A stretch of 6,712 nt of DNA, taken from contig JAGAJD010000037.1 in assembly GCA_017626275.1 (NCBI GenBank), positions 1-6,712 of the forward strand, written 5' to 3'. Each line of letters begins with the position of its first letter. The stretch's first letter is position 1. The position numbers were made by a program, and so were the translations under genes. The notes under the pieces are model-generated. The model saw nothing but the letters and a program-made list of their open reading frames with translations, made no database searches and was not told the origin of the DNA. The stretch is from Lachnospira sp. (GTDB lineage: Bacteria > Bacillota > Clostridia > Lachnospirales > Lachnospiraceae). Positions 1 through 6,712 of this stretch are shown piece by piece.

Positions 1-1263
1 CGTCCTGAGACGTTAGATGAGGTTGTGGGACAGCAGCATATTATTGGGAAGGACAAGCTGCTCTACCGTGCGATTAAGGCGGATAAGTTAAGTTCTATTA
101 TTTTTTACGGACCTCCGGGAACGGGAAAGACAACTCTTGCAAAGGTCATTGCCAATACAACGAGTGCGGAATTTAAGCAGATTAATGCGACTGTTGCGGG
201 CAAGAAGGATATGGAGGAGGTTGTCGAAGCGGCAAAGAATAATCTTGGAATGTACGGGAAGAAAACGATTCTTTTCGTAGATGAGATTCACAGGTTTAAC
301 AAAGGACAGCAGGATTATCTTCTGCCGTTTGTTGAGGACGGAACTCTTATACTGATCGGAGCAACAACGGAAAATCCATATTTTGAAGTGAATGGGGCTC
401 TTTTGTCACGCTCCATAATATTTGAGCTGAAACCGTTAGACAAAGAAGATATCAAGACATTGCTTTTGAGAGCCGTATATGACGAAAAAAAAGGAATGGG
501 AAGCTTTAATGCCGTTATTGATGACGATGCATTGGAATTTTTGGCGGATACTGCAAACGGTGATGCGAGAAATGCATTAAATGCCATTGAGCTTGGAATA
601 CTTACAACTTCAAAAGCAGAAGACGGAAAAGTACATATCACGTTAGATACGGCGCAGGAATGTATTCAGAAGAGGGTCGTTAAGTATGATAAGACAGGAG
701 ACAACCACTACGATACGATTTCTGCATTTATAAAGAGCATGAGAGGTTCTGACCCTGACGCTGCCGTATATTATCTGGCAAGAATGTTATATGCGGGTGA
801 GGACATTAAGTTTATCGCACGGCGAATTTTAATATGTGCAAGTGAAGATGTTGGAAATGCAGACCCGCAGGCATTAGTTGTTGCGTCAGCGGCGGCACAG
901 GCGGTTGAAAGGCTTGGAATGCCGGAGGCGAGAATTACACTTTCACAGGCAGCGTTGTATGTGGCATGCGCTCCTAAAAGCAATGCAGCATATCTGGCGG
1001 TTGACAAGGCTTTGCAGACTGTTGAGACAACAAAGACGGCACCGATACCTGTACATTTGCAGGATTCACATTATAAGGGAGCTGGTAAGCTCGGACACGG
1101 TGCAGGATATATGTATGCACATGATTATCCTAATCATTATGCGCCGCAGAAGTATCTTCCGGATTCACTTGTGGGAGAGCATTTTTATGAACCGACAGAG
1201 ATAGGTTATGAAAGAAAAATAAAGGAACATTTAGACAAGATAAAAGCGGAGGCTGATTCCTAA
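1..1263 (+). CDS. rarA: Replication-associated recombination protein A (RarA/MgsA), AAA+ ATPase; 5' end outside window
   Basis: This is a AAA+ ATPase related to clamp-loader subunits and eukaryotic WRNIP1/Mgs1. The family forms tetramers, binds SSB and acts on DNA ends and gaps at stalled replication forks. The frame is open from base 1, and 420 residues lie in the window. Counting from the first in-window codon: Walker A GPPGTGKTT at 37-45 (bases 109-135), Walker B ILFVDEIH with D94/E95 (base 280), the sensor 1 stretch IGATTENP near 119-126, a candidate arginine finger R137 in LLSRS, and sensor 2 R190 in GDARNAL. The family's C-terminal oligomerisation region follows (about 229-395), with the hallmark HDYPNHYAPQKYLP near its end. 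Bacterial RarA is usually about 420-450 aa, so only about 20 N-terminal residues are missing, cut by the window edge. A GTG at base 25 could be read as a start, but the upstream codons (RPETLDEV) match the family, so it is internal. The stop codon overlaps the next start. All catalytic motifs are intact. Confidence 0.96.
   Translation, partial: RPETLDEVVGQQHIIGKDKLLYRAIKADKLSSIIFYGPPGTGKTTLAKVIANTTSAEFKQINATVAGKKDMEEVVEAAKNNLGMYGKKTILFVDEIHRFNKGQQDYLLPFVEDGTLILIGATTENPYFEVNGALLSRSIIFELKPLDKEDIKTLLLRAVYDEKKGMGSFNAVIDDDALEFLADTANGDARNALNAIELGILTTSKAEDGKVHITLDTAQECIQKRVVKYDKTGDNHYDTISAFIKSMRGSDPDAAVYYLARMLYAGEDIKFIARRILICASEDVGNADPQALVVASAAAQAVERLGMPEARITLSQAALYVACAPKSNAAYLAVDKALQTVETTKTAPIPVHLQDSHYKGAGKLGHGAGYMYAHDYPNHYAPQKYLPDSLVGEHFYEPTEIGYERKIKEHLDKIKAEADS
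1248..1252 (+). promoter_or_regulatory. Ribosome binding site for the 1179 aa gene
   Basis: GGAGG lies inside the last codons of rarA, 10 bases before the ATG at 1263. It supports that start and, together with the TAATG stop/start overlap, suggests translational coupling to rarA. Confidence 0.75.
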
Positions 1264-4200
1264 TGAGGGAATATATTAATCGTTTGGCAAGAGGAAACTT
1301 CATATATAAAAGACCTGTGATGGAATTGGAGACCGAAAATATAAACGGAAGTGTTACAGTAGGCGAATGTGCGGGTTTTAAGTTTACAATTTGTTCTGAG
1401 GAGGAAATCAGAGGCGTTGTATATTCGGATAACAGACGCATATCGTTTGAAAACGGTACTTTTTGCGGTAAAACAGTTGATATTATATATACTGTGGACG
1501 CAAAGGGGTTAAGGGCGGGAAATACTGTTTCAGGGAAAATATATTTTGTAAGCAATGCAGGAGAACATTCAGTAAAATTTGATTTTTCCGTTATAGAGGA
1601 AAGAGTACATACAGGCTCAGGCGATGCTTATAATATGTTTCATTTTGCCAATCTTGTGCAGTTGTCACCGGAGGAGGCAGCGGGCGTATTTAAGTCTTTG
1701 GATTTTAAGAGAATATTTTTAAAAGATGATACGGCGCTTGTAAACATTTATGATACAGTTAAAAATACACCAAATGTAAACGATGCAATGGAAGAATTTC
1801 TTATTGCCGTAAGAAAAAAATCGCCTGTTACGATTGATGTTTCATATACCGAAAAAGTATTTTCTGATTTTGAGGAGAGCTGCAAGGAGAGCATTGAAAT
1901 AACGAGAAGCGGCTGGGGTTATGTAGAACTTTATGTAAGCACAGATACGGATTTTATAGAGTTGAAAACAGACAGAATAACTTCTGAAGCATTTACCGGA
2001 AACAGGTACGAGCTTGAATATGTTATCCATAAGGAGAAGCTTCACGCAGGAAAAAATTTCGGACGGATTTCGATACAGACATTCAGTCAGGAATATTATG
2101 TTTCAATAGAGGTGGATACCAAAGGAATCACGCGGACGCAGTATGAACGCAAACATGCAATGTCAGAGCTTACAAAGGAATATCTTGAATTTCGTATGAA
2201 ACGGCAGGATAAAAAAAGCTGGCAGGATCACTCTAACAGAATTATTGACCGTATCAGGGGAATTGATGATACTGATGTATTTTTTAAACTGGCACAGGCA
2301 CAGATTTTTTTGACGCAGAATCGTGAAGAAGAAGCTTTGTGGCTTGTAGAGAGTGTAAAAGATGAAATTATTGACAATAAGGATAAAAATATAGAACAGT
2401 ACTGTTATTTCCTGTATGTAAGCGCATTGGCATACAAAAATAAAAGCTATACGTTTGGAGCTATACAGACAATTAAGTCGTATTATGAGAATGGCAGTGA
2501 TACGTGGAGAATATTATGGCTGCTTTTGTATATTGATTCATCGCAGGATAGTAATATAAGTATCAAGCTGATTCGTTTAAAGGACGCATTTCATAATGGC
2601 TGCGTAAGTCTTGTAATGTATTATGAGGCACTGCAGATTATGAACAAACAGCCGACGCTTCTGAGGGTACTTAATGATTTTGAAATTCAGGTGCTTCTGT
2701 TTGGCTGTAAGTATAAGGTTATCAGTTCAAAGCTTGCATTATATGCATGTGAGCTGATTTCCAACGAAAAAGTGGCACAGATAAAATATCTCAAGCTTTT
2801 GTATGCTTTTAATGAGCTTTTTGATAATGACGAGATTCTTCAGGTGCTTGTTACACATATGATTCGCAATGAGCTTGTCGGACCTGAATATGTGGTGCTT
2901 TACGAAAAGGGAATCCTTAGGGGGCTTCGCATAACAAGACTGTATGAGTTTTATATGGAAAGTCTTGATAAAAGTAATATGAAAAGACTACCGCAGATAG
3001 TTGTCAGATATTTTTACTATGAAAGCACATTGAGCAGACAGACGGAGAGTTATCTGTATGCAAATATTATTACAAATCTTGGAAATTCAAGAGAAATCAT
3101 GAGTGTTTATGGAGCAAGAATAGAAAAGTTTGGCTTTGAGCAGATGAGACAGGGTTATATTGATGAATTTCTTGCAGTAATTTATGAATATCTCTTCCGC
3201 AATATGGTTGTAAATGAAGATACTGCCGGATTTTTGTCAAGATACCTTTTTACATATAAGATTACGGTTTTTGACCCGTCAATCACTTCGGTGCTTGTTA
3301 AGCATAAGGAGCTGCGAAAGGGGCAGCGCTGTCAGGTGGTAAATCAGACTGCGTATGTACAGATATACACAAAGGACTGTGCCGTTATGTTTGAGGATAC
3401 GGACAAGTCAGTGCGTAAGGGCAGTGTTCATTATGAGATTGAGCGTGTATATGAGAATCCTTCGTATCTTGCTTCTGTTTGTGAGTACTGTAAGAATGAT
3501 TTGTATATCCGCCTGTATCTTTATGAGAGAAGTCTTGAACGAAGAAAATACGATGAAGAGACGGCAGAAGTATGTATGCAGCTTATGGATAACGGCTATG
3601 TAAACGGACAGACAAGAAAAGATATGAACACATGGCTTATCCAATATTATCGTGATTATTATCATGGCGATGATTTTAGCGAACGTTTTGCGGATATTCA
3701 TAAGGAAGGTCTTAGTCAGGAGGCTGCGGCAATGCTTATTGAAACATGCATTGCATCAGGTATGTATGAAAATGCATTTGAGCTTGTGGGTGATTACGGC
3801 TTTGAGGGAGTATCTGCTGTAAAGCTTTTGCGTATGGCAAGAAATATAATTGCGGACGGTCTTATTACAGGAGAAAATAAAGTTCTTATGCAGTGCTGCT
3901 GCTATGTGTTTGAAGAAGGAAAGTATGATGAAAATGTGCTTTCTTATATGGCAGAGTATTATAATGCTTCAAACCGCAAAATGTTTCTTGTATGGCGTGC
4001 ATGCGTGGGCTTTAAGGTGGAATGTACACAACTGGCAGAACGTATTATTGCTCAAAGACTGTTTTCAGGATATTTAGGAGACAGGCTTTCGGAAATCTTT
4101 GCATATTACTATCAGAACGGAGCTAAAGAAAAAGTTGTTATTGCATATATAGCAGAAAATTCATATGAGTATTTTGTAAAGAAAAATGCGATTGATGAAA

Positions 4201-4802
4201 ATGTATTTCAGTATATCGCTGCATGCCTGCTTGAGAAAAAGGCTCTTCCTGATGTCTGTAAGGCGGCATATTTAAAATATTATTCCGATTATGGAACAGA
4301 GCAGCTTACAGAAAGCCATATTATACTTTTGCAGAAACTGCTTGATGAGCTGTGTATGGAAAATACTTTTTTTGAGTTTTACGGAGCATATAAAGGAAGA
4401 CTTGAAATACCGTATAATGCAGTAGACAGGACAACGGTAGAGTATAGAACAGAGCCGGAGGCAAGGGTGCAGATTTTCTACCGCTATAATGAAGCTGACG
4501 AGTATACAGGCGAAACGCTTTCATGCAAGGCAGGAGGAGTGTATACAAAGAGTTTTGTTCTGTTTTATGGTGAGAGCATACAGTATTATTTCCTTGAGGA
4601 GAGTAAAAACGGCAGCCGTAAAACAGATATATGTAATCTGCTTTGCAATAATGTAGCACCTAAGAAAGCCCAGGGGCGTTTTGATGATATTAATGATATG
4701 CTGGTCAGTATGGAAATGCACGATATGGCGACAATGAAAAAGCTTATGCGTGAATACTGTGTGCAGAATTATGTGGCAATGCAGCTTTTTAAACCGATGT
4801 AA
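1263..4802 (+). CDS. DUF5717-like giant protein: beta-sandwich N-terminus, long helical-repeat middle, beta-rich C-terminus (function unknown)
   Basis: This 1179 aa protein has no known function. Its N-terminus (INRLARGNFIYKRP, then a GxVYS-like and an AGNTVSGKIYFVSNAGE segment) matches what I remember of the Lachnospiraceae family DUF5717; this is recall, not a search. Residues 1-110 look like an Ig-type beta sandwich. Residues 120-195 are mixed helix. Residues 205-285 form a second beta region (GWGYVELYV, then LHAGKNFGRISIQT), reminiscent of BACON-type Ig domains. From about 295 to 675 and again from 740 to 1040, amphipathic helix pairs rich in Tyr, Leu and Ala resemble TPR or other alpha-solenoid repeats, though without a clean TPR consensus. 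A short beta-rich insert sits at about 688-732, and a beta-rich domain at about 1055-1115 precedes a helical tail. There is no signal peptide or membrane segment, so it is probably cytosolic. There are no catalytic motifs that I recognise. It overlaps the rarA stop by one base and is followed after 12 bases by the Hsp70-like gene. A scaffold or protein-binding role is inferred from the architecture. Confidence 0.88.
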   Translation: MREYINRLARGNFIYKRPVMELETENINGSVTVGECAGFKFTICSEEEIRGVVYSDNRRISFENGTFCGKTVDIIYTVDAKGLRAGNTVSGKIYFVSNAGEHSVKFDFSVIEERVHTGSGDAYNMFHFANLVQLSPEEAAGVFKSLDFKRIFLKDDTALVNIYDTVKNTPNVNDAMEEFLIAVRKKSPVTIDVSYTEKVFSDFEESCKESIEITRSGWGYVELYVSTDTDFIELKTDRITSEAFTGNRYELEYVIHKEKLHAGKNFGRISIQTFSQEYYVSIEVDTKGITRTQYERKHAMSELTKEYLEFRMKRQDKKSWQDHSNRIIDRIRGIDDTDVFFKLAQAQIFLTQNREEEALWLVESVKDEIIDNKDKNIEQYCYFLYVSALAYKNKSYTFGAIQTIKSYYENGSDTWRILWLLLYIDSSQDSNISIKLIRLKDAFHNGCVSLVMYYEALQIMNKQPTLLRVLNDFEIQVLLFGCKYKVISSKLALYACELISNEKVAQIKYLKLLYAFNELFDNDEILQVLVTHMIRNELVGPEYVVLYEKGILRGLRITRLYEFYMESLDKSNMKRLPQIVVRYFYYESTLSRQTESYLYANIITNLGNSREIMSVYGARIEKFGFEQMRQGYIDEFLAVIYEYLFRNMVVNEDTAGFLSRYLFTYKITVFDPSITSVLVKHKELRKGQRCQVVNQTAYVQIYTKDCAVMFEDTDKSVRKGSVHYEIERVYENPSYLASVCEYCKNDLYIRLYLYERSLERRKYDEETAEVCMQLMDNGYVNGQTRKDMNTWLIQYYRDYYHGDDFSERFADIHKEGLSQEAAAMLIETCIASGMYENAFELVGDYGFEGVSAVKLLRMARNIIADGLITGENKVLMQCCCYVFEEGKYDENVLSYMAEYYNASNRKMFLVWRACVGFKVECTQLAERIIAQRLFSGYLGDRLSEIFAYYYQNGAKEKVVIAYIAENSYEYFVKKNAIDENVFQYIAACLLEKKALPDVCKAAYLKYYSDYGTEQLTESHIILLQKLLDELCMENTFFEFYGAYKGRLEIPYNAVDRTTVEYRTEPEARVQIFYRYNEADEYTGETLSCKAGGVYTKSFVLFYGESIQYYFLEESKNGSRKTDICNLLCNNVAPKKAQGRFDDINDMLVSMEMHDMATMKKLMREYCVQNYVAMQLFKPM

Positions 4803-4806
4803 AGGG
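4801..4806 (+). promoter_or_regulatory. Ribosome binding site for the Hsp70-like gene
   Basis: AAAGGG overlaps the stop codon of the preceding gene and lies 8 bases before the ATG at 4815. This spacing is good and fixes that start. Confidence 0.7.
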
Positions 4807-4814
4807 AAATAGTT

Positions 4815-5927
4815 ATGAGATTTGGAATTGATATACAGAATGGAAGTTCACAGATATGCTATTTTGATGAAAATAAAAGAGAGCCTGTATCTGTCGCATT
4901 TTCACCGAATCAGTATATATGGAAAAATGAAATAGTGTTAGGGCAGACCGATGCACAGATGATTGCACTGCATTTGACGGAGCTGTTGTCGCTTGTACAG
5001 AAGCAGCTTCTGCCAAAGCCTGACAAGCTGTGTATTACCGTAGATGAGTTTAACAAAAAATTTTTAGAGGTTATAGCTGAGGCAATGCAGCTTCTGGGAT
5101 ATGCAAAAGACGACTGGACTGCGATAAGCCACGAAGAAAGCTATGCATATTATGCGTTCAGTCAGAAAAAAGAATTATATATGAATGGTGTAATGCTGCT
5201 TGATTATGAGTCGGACGGACTGCATACGCATTATATGACTATAATGAAAAAAAACGGTCTTGAGATAATACCGCAGGAAAGTCATTTGTTTGACAGTCAG
5301 GAAATAAAAGATGCGGCGCAGAAAAAGAGAACCTTAGAGGAAATTAAGGAACAGCTATGCGCATGTATTTCAGAAAGCTTTAAAGATAAGGTTATGTCAG
5401 CCGTATATCTTACGGGAGCGGGCTTTGAGAACGGACAGCTTCCAAAAGAGCTTACTCATATAATCTGCGCACGTAAGAAAGCCTTTGCAGGACAGAATAT
5501 TTTTGTAAAGGGAGCCTGCTATTGTGCGTTTGAGATGCATAAAGAGCAAAATCAGGGGCGTATACTTGCGTGTCATAACAGAATTACAACGGGAATAGAA
5601 CTTGATATTTCAGAGCGTGGGGAAACGAAGCGGTTCAGACTTGTAAAACCGGGAATTAACTGGTACAGGGCAGAGCGAAGCGTTGAATTTATTATAGAGG
5701 ATATGAGAAAAATTCCTGTTTTTTTCAGACCGTGTGATGGAAGCGGAGACTATGAGGATGCTATTGATATAGGTGAAATACCATACAGAGCCGGAAAAAT
5801 GACAAGAATACGTCTGGATATAATATTTGACAGTGACAGTCGCTGCAAGATGACTGTTACGGATCTGGGCTTTGGTGATTTTGTCAAAGCTTCGGGAGTT
5901 GTTATTGAGAAAGAGTTTAATATTTAA
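4815..5927 (+). CDS. DUF5716-like protein: degenerate, lid-less Hsp70/actin-fold protein (function unknown)
   Basis: This 370 aa protein reads as a reduced Hsp70. Residues 4-14 (GIDIQNGSSQI) sit where Hsp70s have the phosphate-1 loop (GIDLGTTNS). LCITVDEFNKKF (72-83) parallels the ITVPAYF segment, and SHEESYAYYAFS (105-116) parallels the NEPTAAALAY helix. MLLDYESDG (127-135) replaces the phosphate-2 DLGGGT motif, AVYLTGAGFEN (196-206) parallels the adenosine motif VGGSTR, and FVKGACYCAF (230-239) parallels the AVAxGAA helix. The C-terminal 120 residues end in EIPYRAGKMTRIRLDIIFDS and MTVTDLGFGDF, which follow the pattern of the last strands of the Hsp70 substrate-binding beta domain. No alpha-helical lid follows. 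The nucleotide domain (about 245 aa) is much shorter than the usual 380. Loss of the phosphate-2 glycines suggests weak or absent ATP hydrolysis. I recall DUF5716 as a neighbour of DUF5717 in Lachnospiraceae. No signal peptide or membrane segment is seen. The Hsp70 relation is inferred from motif order; an MreB/FtsA-like actin fold is the alternative for the N-terminal part. Confidence 0.85.
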   Translation: MRFGIDIQNGSSQICYFDENKREPVSVAFSPNQYIWKNEIVLGQTDAQMIALHLTELLSLVQKQLLPKPDKLCITVDEFNKKFLEVIAEAMQLLGYAKDDWTAISHEESYAYYAFSQKKELYMNGVMLLDYESDGLHTHYMTIMKKNGLEIIPQESHLFDSQEIKDAAQKKRTLEEIKEQLCACISESFKDKVMSAVYLTGAGFENGQLPKELTHIICARKKAFAGQNIFVKGACYCAFEMHKEQNQGRILACHNRITTGIELDISERGETKRFRLVKPGINWYRAERSVEFIIEDMRKIPVFFRPCDGSGDYEDAIDIGEIPYRAGKMTRIRLDIIFDSDSRCKMTVTDLGFGDFVKASGVVIEKEFNI

Positions 5928-5931
5928 AAGG
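5926..5931 (+). promoter_or_regulatory. Weak candidate ribosome binding site for the TPR gene
   Basis: AAAAGG overlaps the previous stop codon. It is only 2 bases from the first in-frame ATG (5934), which is too close, and 14 bases from the ATG at 5946, which is long. A weak alternative, GGTAG at 5936-5940, is 5 bases before 5946. Initiation here may rely on coupling to the upstream gene. Confidence 0.35.
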
Positions 5932-5945
5932 TTATGGTAGTTTTT

Positions 5946-6712
5946 ATGGGCGGAATGATTTTGTGCAGAACAGGAAGAGCAGAATATCCATTAAATATTC
6001 AGGATATGGATATTAATATTTATTCATTGGAAGAATTATGCTATTATATATATAATAATATATATATTATTACTAATGAATTTATTAGTGACGGACTGCT
6101 TGAGTTTATTAGAGACGGAGTGAAGGAGCCTGTTCTGGCAGAACGGCTTTGTCAGTTAAAGTCAGCTCAGGCAGGGCTTGCGGAAATGCTTGTCACAATA
6201 CTTAAATATGTTGATTATTATAATGTGGGCGAGATTGAGCAGATGAAGGATATCCTGAATACGTTAAGCACACAGAACATATATGAGAGAATGAAGTCAA
6301 GGGCAGACAGCTTTCTTGCAAATAAGCGGTATTACAGTGCCATTGAGAATTACGGCAAAATTATTAACGGAGGAAGAGATCCTGAACTTTCAGGCTTGTT
6401 TTATGCGAAAGTTTATCATAATATAGGAACTGCGTATGCGAAGCTGTTTTTATATAAGCAGGCGGCAGAATATTTTGACGAGGCATATAAAATCGGTCAG
6501 CATGAGGAGTCAAAAAAATGCTGTCTTGCGGCTGAAAGGCTGGCAAAGGGCGAGGATATCATTGAGGACATGGACGAGCCGGACGCTGATTACAGCGTAA
6601 GGAAAGATATCGAAAGCTTTATGGATAATGCCAGATACAGTGATGAGTACAGACAGCTTCAGGCTATTGACAGCTTAAAGGAAAGTGGTCAGGTTTCTGA
6701 ATATTATAAGGC
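5946..6712 (+). CDS. TPR-containing protein, 3' end outside window (function unknown)
   Basis: An uninterrupted frame runs from the stop of the previous gene's neighbourhood to the window end: 255 codons from the ATG at 5946, with no stop. The N-terminus (MGGMILCRTGRAEYP, then IYSLEELCYYIYNNIY at 25-40) looks like a conserved hydrophobic, tyrosine-rich helical module. I have the impression of seeing this in Lachnospiraceae proteins beside DUF5716/5717, but this is recall only. Residues about 115-140 (MKSRADSFLANKRYYSAIE) and 157-186 (YHNIGTAYAKLFLYKQAAEY, then FDEAYKIG) are two adjacent tetratricopeptide repeats; the second carries the canonical N-G-AY, A and F-A positions. TPRs bind peptides or partner proteins. 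Residues 205-220 are acidic and likely a linker. There is no signal peptide or membrane helix. Alternative starts are ATG 5934 (adds MVVF) and ATG 5955; I prefer 5946 on spacing and on the MGGMI start. The gap from the Hsp70-like gene is 18 bases, so it is very probably in the same operon and may work with that protein as a TPR-type partner. Confidence 0.85.
   Translation, partial: MGGMILCRTGRAEYPLNIQDMDINIYSLEELCYYIYNNIYIITNEFISDGLLEFIRDGVKEPVLAERLCQLKSAQAGLAEMLVTILKYVDYYNVGEIEQMKDILNTLSTQNIYERMKSRADSFLANKRYYSAIENYGKIINGGRDPELSGLFYAKVYHNIGTAYAKLFLYKQAAEYFDEAYKIGQHEESKKCCLAAERLAKGEDIIEDMDEPDADYSVRKDIESFMDNARYSDEYRQLQAIDSLKESGQVSEYYK
6042..6072 (+). repeat. 31-base pure A/T tract with two overlapping perfect palindromes, inside the TPR gene
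   Basis: Every base from 6042 to 6072 is A or T. Bases 6042-6057 form a perfect 16-base palindrome and 6053-6072 a perfect 20-base palindrome. The tract is in frame and encodes the tyrosine/isoleucine/asparagine-rich stretch YYIYNNIYII, so protein constraint combined with AT-biased codons explains it adequately. A DNA-structural or regulatory role is possible but unsupported. Confidence 0.8.

Larger units (their letters stand above)
1..6712 (+). other. Predicted single transcription unit: rarA - DUF5717-like - Hsp70-like - TPR gene
   Basis: The four genes are co-directional with a 1-base overlap and then gaps of 12 and 18 bases. No stem-loop followed by a T-run and no convincing -35/-10 pair lies in any junction. 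The promoter must lie upstream of the window, unless there is an internal one inside a coding region. The operon end is also outside the window. Confidence 0.75.

Noticed and set aside
25..27. GTG as the start codon of rarA
   Set aside because: The eight codons before it stay in frame and read RPETLDEV, the conserved RarA lead-in to the GQQH motif, so the true start lies upstream of the window.
485..492. Run of eight A in rarA as a programmed -1 frameshift site
   Set aside because: A -1 slip reaches a stop within a few codons, no stimulatory stem-loop is evident, and the zero frame encodes a normal full-length RarA.
878..1204. Plus-strand 108-codon frame inside rarA
   Set aside because: It is Arg/His/Met/Ile-rich out-of-frame translation of a conserved part of rarA, with no family resemblance.
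1130..1555. Open frame of 141 codons on the minus strand across the rarA/giant gene junction
   Set aside because: It lies antisense to two well-supported genes, has no recognisable domain and has no good ribosome site, so it is a chance open frame. The other minus-strand frames at 315-641, 771-1007, 3408-3701, 4321-4659 and 6364-6546 are rejected for the same reason.
4140..4180. Possible membrane segment around VVIAYIAENSYEYF in the giant protein
   Set aside because: The hydrophobic stretch is short and interrupted by Glu, Asn and Lys; it fits an amphipathic solenoid helix.
5247..5254. Run of eight A in the Hsp70-like gene as a frameshift site
   Set aside because: A -1 slip hits a TGA after a few codons, and the zero frame continues through the C-terminal domain, so it is probably just Lys-Lys-Asn coding.
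5928..5945. Terminator or separate promoter before the TPR gene
   Set aside because: The 18-base gap has no inverted repeat and no room for a promoter. AT-rich -10-like strings nearby are expected by chance at this base composition.

Overview
The window looks like ordinary chromosomal DNA of a low-to-moderate-GC Gram-positive anaerobe. I would place it in Lachnospiraceae (Clostridia). The reasons are the AT-leaning codon use, the purine-rich Shine-Dalgarno sites, and two proteins that match, from memory, families I know mainly from that group (the Pfam families DUF5717 and DUF5716). I could not run a search, so the family names and the taxon rest on recall of sequence patterns. There is no sign of phage, transposon, CRISPR or RNA genes.

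Layout: all four genes are on the + strand and tightly packed, with both ends of the window cut inside a gene. (1) 1-1263: rarA (mgsA), the clamp-loader-like AAA+ ATPase of replication forks, missing only about its first 20 codons at the window edge. (2) 1263-4802: a very large (1179 aa) cytosolic-looking protein with N-terminal beta-sandwich regions, a long alpha-helical repeat region and a C-terminal beta region; DUF5717-like. It starts inside the rarA stop codon (TAATG). (3) 4815-5927: a 370 aa protein that reads as a shrunken and degenerate Hsp70: actin-fold nucleotide-binding motifs with key glycines lost, followed by a segment resembling the Hsp70 substrate-binding beta domain, with no helical lid; DUF5716-like. 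(4) 5946-6712: the start of a TPR protein that runs off the window end with no stop codon. It is an open frame of at least 255 codons.

Gaps are -1, 12 and 18 bases and no terminator or promoter is visible, so the genes are probably co-transcribed from a promoter upstream of the window. Genes 2-4 look like one functional set: an Hsp70-like pseudo-ATPase flanked by two helical-repeat proteins, one giant and one TPR. TPR proteins are the usual partners of Hsp70 chaperones in other organisms, so a chaperone-like or scaffold complex is a reasonable hypothesis. It is an inference, and nothing in the sequence gives the substrate or the biological role. This three-gene set is the best candidate for an undescribed system in the window.
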